Shown here one piece after another: positions 62,800-64,000 of a stretch of DNA of 64,000 bases (the first letter of the stretch is position 1; every line of letters starts with the position of its first letter). A model generated the notes under the pieces. The model was not told where the DNA came from, did no database searches, and worked only from the letters and a program-made list of their open reading frames with translations. The position numbers and the translations under genes are program-made. This DNA comes from Peptoclostridium acidaminophilum DSM 3953 (lineage in GTDB: Bacteria; Bacillota; Clostridia; Peptostreptococcales; Peptostreptococcaceae), in NCBI RefSeq assembly GCF_000597865.1, contig NZ_CP007452.1:1247183-1311182 (forward strand). Direction: 5' to 3'.

Positions 62800-62847
62800 C
62801 TCCTGTTTTCTTTTTTTCCAAGTTACGCTTCATTATTTAAGTTGAAT

Positions 62848-62894
62848 TTTAGTTTCAGCCGATACTAAAGGCCTTAGTTTCAGCTTATGCTAAA
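62848..62894 (-). repeat. Two tandem 22-bp repeats in the rny leader
   Basis: Copies at 62848-62869 (TTTAGTTTCAGCCGATACTAAA) and 62873-62894 share TTAGTTTCAGC plus an ATnCTAAA end. They lie between the rny -10 and its start codon, beginning just downstream of the expected transcription start. Each has imperfect dyad ends (TTAG/CTAA). Confidence 0.75.
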
Positions 62895-62897
62895 CAT

Positions 62898-62926
62898 ATT
62901 GTATAATTTTTTTATTAAAGTGTCAA
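62898..62926 (-). promoter_or_regulatory. Sigma-A promoter of rny
   Basis: On the minus strand TTGACA (62921-62926), 17-base spacer, TACAAT (62898-62903). Confidence 0.85.
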
Positions 62927-62948
62927 GTTATACAGAATATGGTAAAAC

Positions 62949-62982
62949 AAAGGACTGCATAGTAATTGCTCAGCAGTCCTTT
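62949..62982 (-). terminator. Terminator after recA
   Basis: AAAGGACTGC / GCAGTCCTTT stem. The T-run lies on the minus strand side (TTTGTTTTACC). Confidence 0.8.
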
Positions 62983-63005
62983 GTTCACTCGTCCCATAAT
63001 ATATT

Positions 63006-64000
63006 TTATACTATTTTATCTGCCTTCTTGTCTTTCGCTTCCTTGTCTTTTGCAGACATCTGTTCGTCCTTTTCAAGGTCGAAATGGGCTCTTATGGCTT
63101 TTTCAATCTCATCTGCCATCTCTTTGTTGTCCAGGAGGAATTTCTTTGAGTTCTCCCTGCCCTGGCCAAGCTTTATGTCGTTATAGCTGTACCATGACCC
63201 CGACTTGTTTACTACATCTATTTCTACGCCTATGTCGAGTATCTCGCCTATTTTAGATATGCCTTCTCCATACATTATGTCAAACTCGCACTGCTTGAAA
63301 GGAGGCGCCACCTTGTTCTTTACGACCTTGACTCTTGTCCTGTTTCCGACAACTTCATCGCCTTGCTTAATCGCCTCGATTCTTCTTACATCGAGTCTTA
63401 CAGATGAATAGAACTTGAGCGCTCTTCCGCCAGTGGTGGTCTCGGGATTTCCAAACATTACGCCTATTTTTTCCCTGAGCTGGTTTATGAATATGGCCGA
63501 ACAGTTTGACTTGTTCATGGCGCCTGCAAGCTTCCTGAGCGCCTGAGACATAAGCCTCGCCTGAAGACCCATGTGAGAATCGCCCATATCGCCCTCTATT
63601 TCAGCTCTAGGCACTAGTGCCGCCACCGAGTCTACAACTATTACGTCTATGGCTCCGCTTCTTACAAGCGCCTCTGTGATCTCGAGGGCCTGCTCTCCAG
63701 TGTCCGGCTGGGAAATAACAAGATTATCCAGATCAACTCCAAGGTTCCTTGCGTATACCGGGTCAAGAGCATGCTCTGCATCTATAAAAGCTGTTATGCC
63801 GCCTTTTTTTTGTGCTTCAGCTATTATATGAAGTGAAACAGTCGTCTTACCAGAAGATTCCGGACCGTAAATCTCAACTACCCTTCCCCTTGGTACTCCG
63901 CCTATTCCTATTGCTATGTCAAGTCCGAGCGAGCCTGTCGGTACTGATTCCACATTGAGCCTGGAATCCGCACCGAGCTTCATTATCGAGCCTTTTCCAA
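63006..64000 (-). CDS. recA: Recombinase RecA (5' end beyond the window)
   Basis: About 331 C-terminal residues are seen. The frame stays open to the last base, where it reads [10 protein letters not shown], so roughly 15-20 N-terminal residues are missing. Walker A GPESSGKT, the DAEHALDP and [37 protein letters not shown] segments, and L2 [30 protein letters not shown] are typical. It ends with a Lys/Asp-rich tail. RecA performs strand exchange and activates LexA self-cleavage; lexA is also in this window. Confidence 0.98.
   Translation of the reverse strand, partial: GKGSIMKLGADSRLNVESVPTGSLGLDIAIGIGGVPRGRVVEIYGPESSGKTTVSLHIIAEAQKKGGITAFIDAEHALDPVYARNLGVDLDNLVISQPDTGEQALEITEALVRSGAIDVIVVDSVAALVPRAEIEGDMGDSHMGLQARLMSQALRKLAGAMNKSNCSAIFINQLREKIGVMFGNPETTTGGRALKFYSSVRLDVRRIEAIKQGDEVVGNRTRVKVVKNKVAPPFKQCEFDIMYGEGISKIGEILDIGVEIDVVNKSGSWYSYNDIKLGQGRENSKKFLLDNKEMADEIEKAIRAHFDLEKDEQMSAKDKEAKDKKADKIV

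Noticed and set aside
49-63831. Many long opposite-strand or shifted open frames, for example 1700-2395, 19631-20215, 44863-45540 and 51360-52019
   Set aside because: They lie wholly inside well-identified genes, lack ribosome-binding sites, and encode low-complexity or Ser-rich sequence typical of shadow frames.
1-64000. Selenocysteine (in-frame TGA) genes
   Set aside because: The two interrupted genes, ruvX and rubredoxin, are interrupted by TAG after a frame change, not by in-frame TGA. No other family was found cut by TGA.
1-64000. CRISPR arrays, tRNA and rRNA genes
   Set aside because: No regularly spaced repeats and no tRNA- or rRNA-like sequence were recognised on reading both strands.

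Overview
The window looks like chromosomal DNA of an anaerobic low-to-moderate-GC Firmicute of the class Clostridia, probably a Peptostreptococcaceae-type amino-acid fermenter. Supporting signs are strong AGGAGG ribosome-binding sites, frequent TTG/GTG starts, sigma-A promoters, an Asn-specific T-box leader, the order alaS-ireB-ruvX-DUF1292-fur-rnjA, the order mutS-mutL-miaA-hfq-aluminium-resistance-type lyase, a rubredoxin/desulfoferrodoxin pair, and a Firmicute-type LexA box (GAAC-N4-GTTC). The genus is inference only. No tRNA, rRNA or CRISPR array was found.

Layout. 1-15.0 kb (+ strand): tail of an IscU/NifU scaffold gene, mnmA, alaS, ireB, an unusual 717-aa phosphatase-like membrane protein, ruvX (interrupted by an in-frame A AAA AAG heptamer and stop), a DUF1292 gene, fur, RNase J, an M50 protease, scpA-scpB, rluB, a GNAT, surE and an RpiR-type regulator. 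15.1-18.6 kb: a sirtuin, a rubredoxin with a one-base frame problem, desulfoferrodoxin, a DUF5665 gene, and asnA under an Asn T-box. 18.7-28.1 kb: aconitase with its FadR-type regulator, asnS, purB, an alanine/glycine:cation symporter and glyA. 28.2-32.9 kb (- strand): a two-component system with a cupin-PocR-kinase sensor, and topB.

33-42.6 kb is the accessory part. It is bracketed by two tyrosine recombinases and holds a convergent pair of DUF3841 paralogues, an IS110-family element whose upstream non-coding end could encode a bridge RNA, a DUF2156 gene, an Eis-type acetyltransferase, and an encapsulin nanocompartment operon (encapsulated ferritin carrying a cargo-loading tail, plus the shell protein).

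42.8-64 kb is mainly core again: a divergent yneA-like/lexA pair with several LexA boxes; glnA; the aluminium-resistance-type lyase, hfq, miaA, mutL, mutS and miaB; a p-aminobenzoate operon (pabA-pabB-pabC); a PadR regulator; a histidine phosphatase; a secreted protein; uppP; rny; and the 3' part of recA.

The most interesting signals are: the candidate programmed -1 frameshift in ruvX; a 19-bp motif (TATTATCGTAAATGATATA type) at four intergenic sites; an almost identical GntR-type operator in front of aconitase and the symporter; the encapsulin operon; the candidate IS110 bridge RNA; and tandem 22-bp repeats just downstream of the rny promoter.
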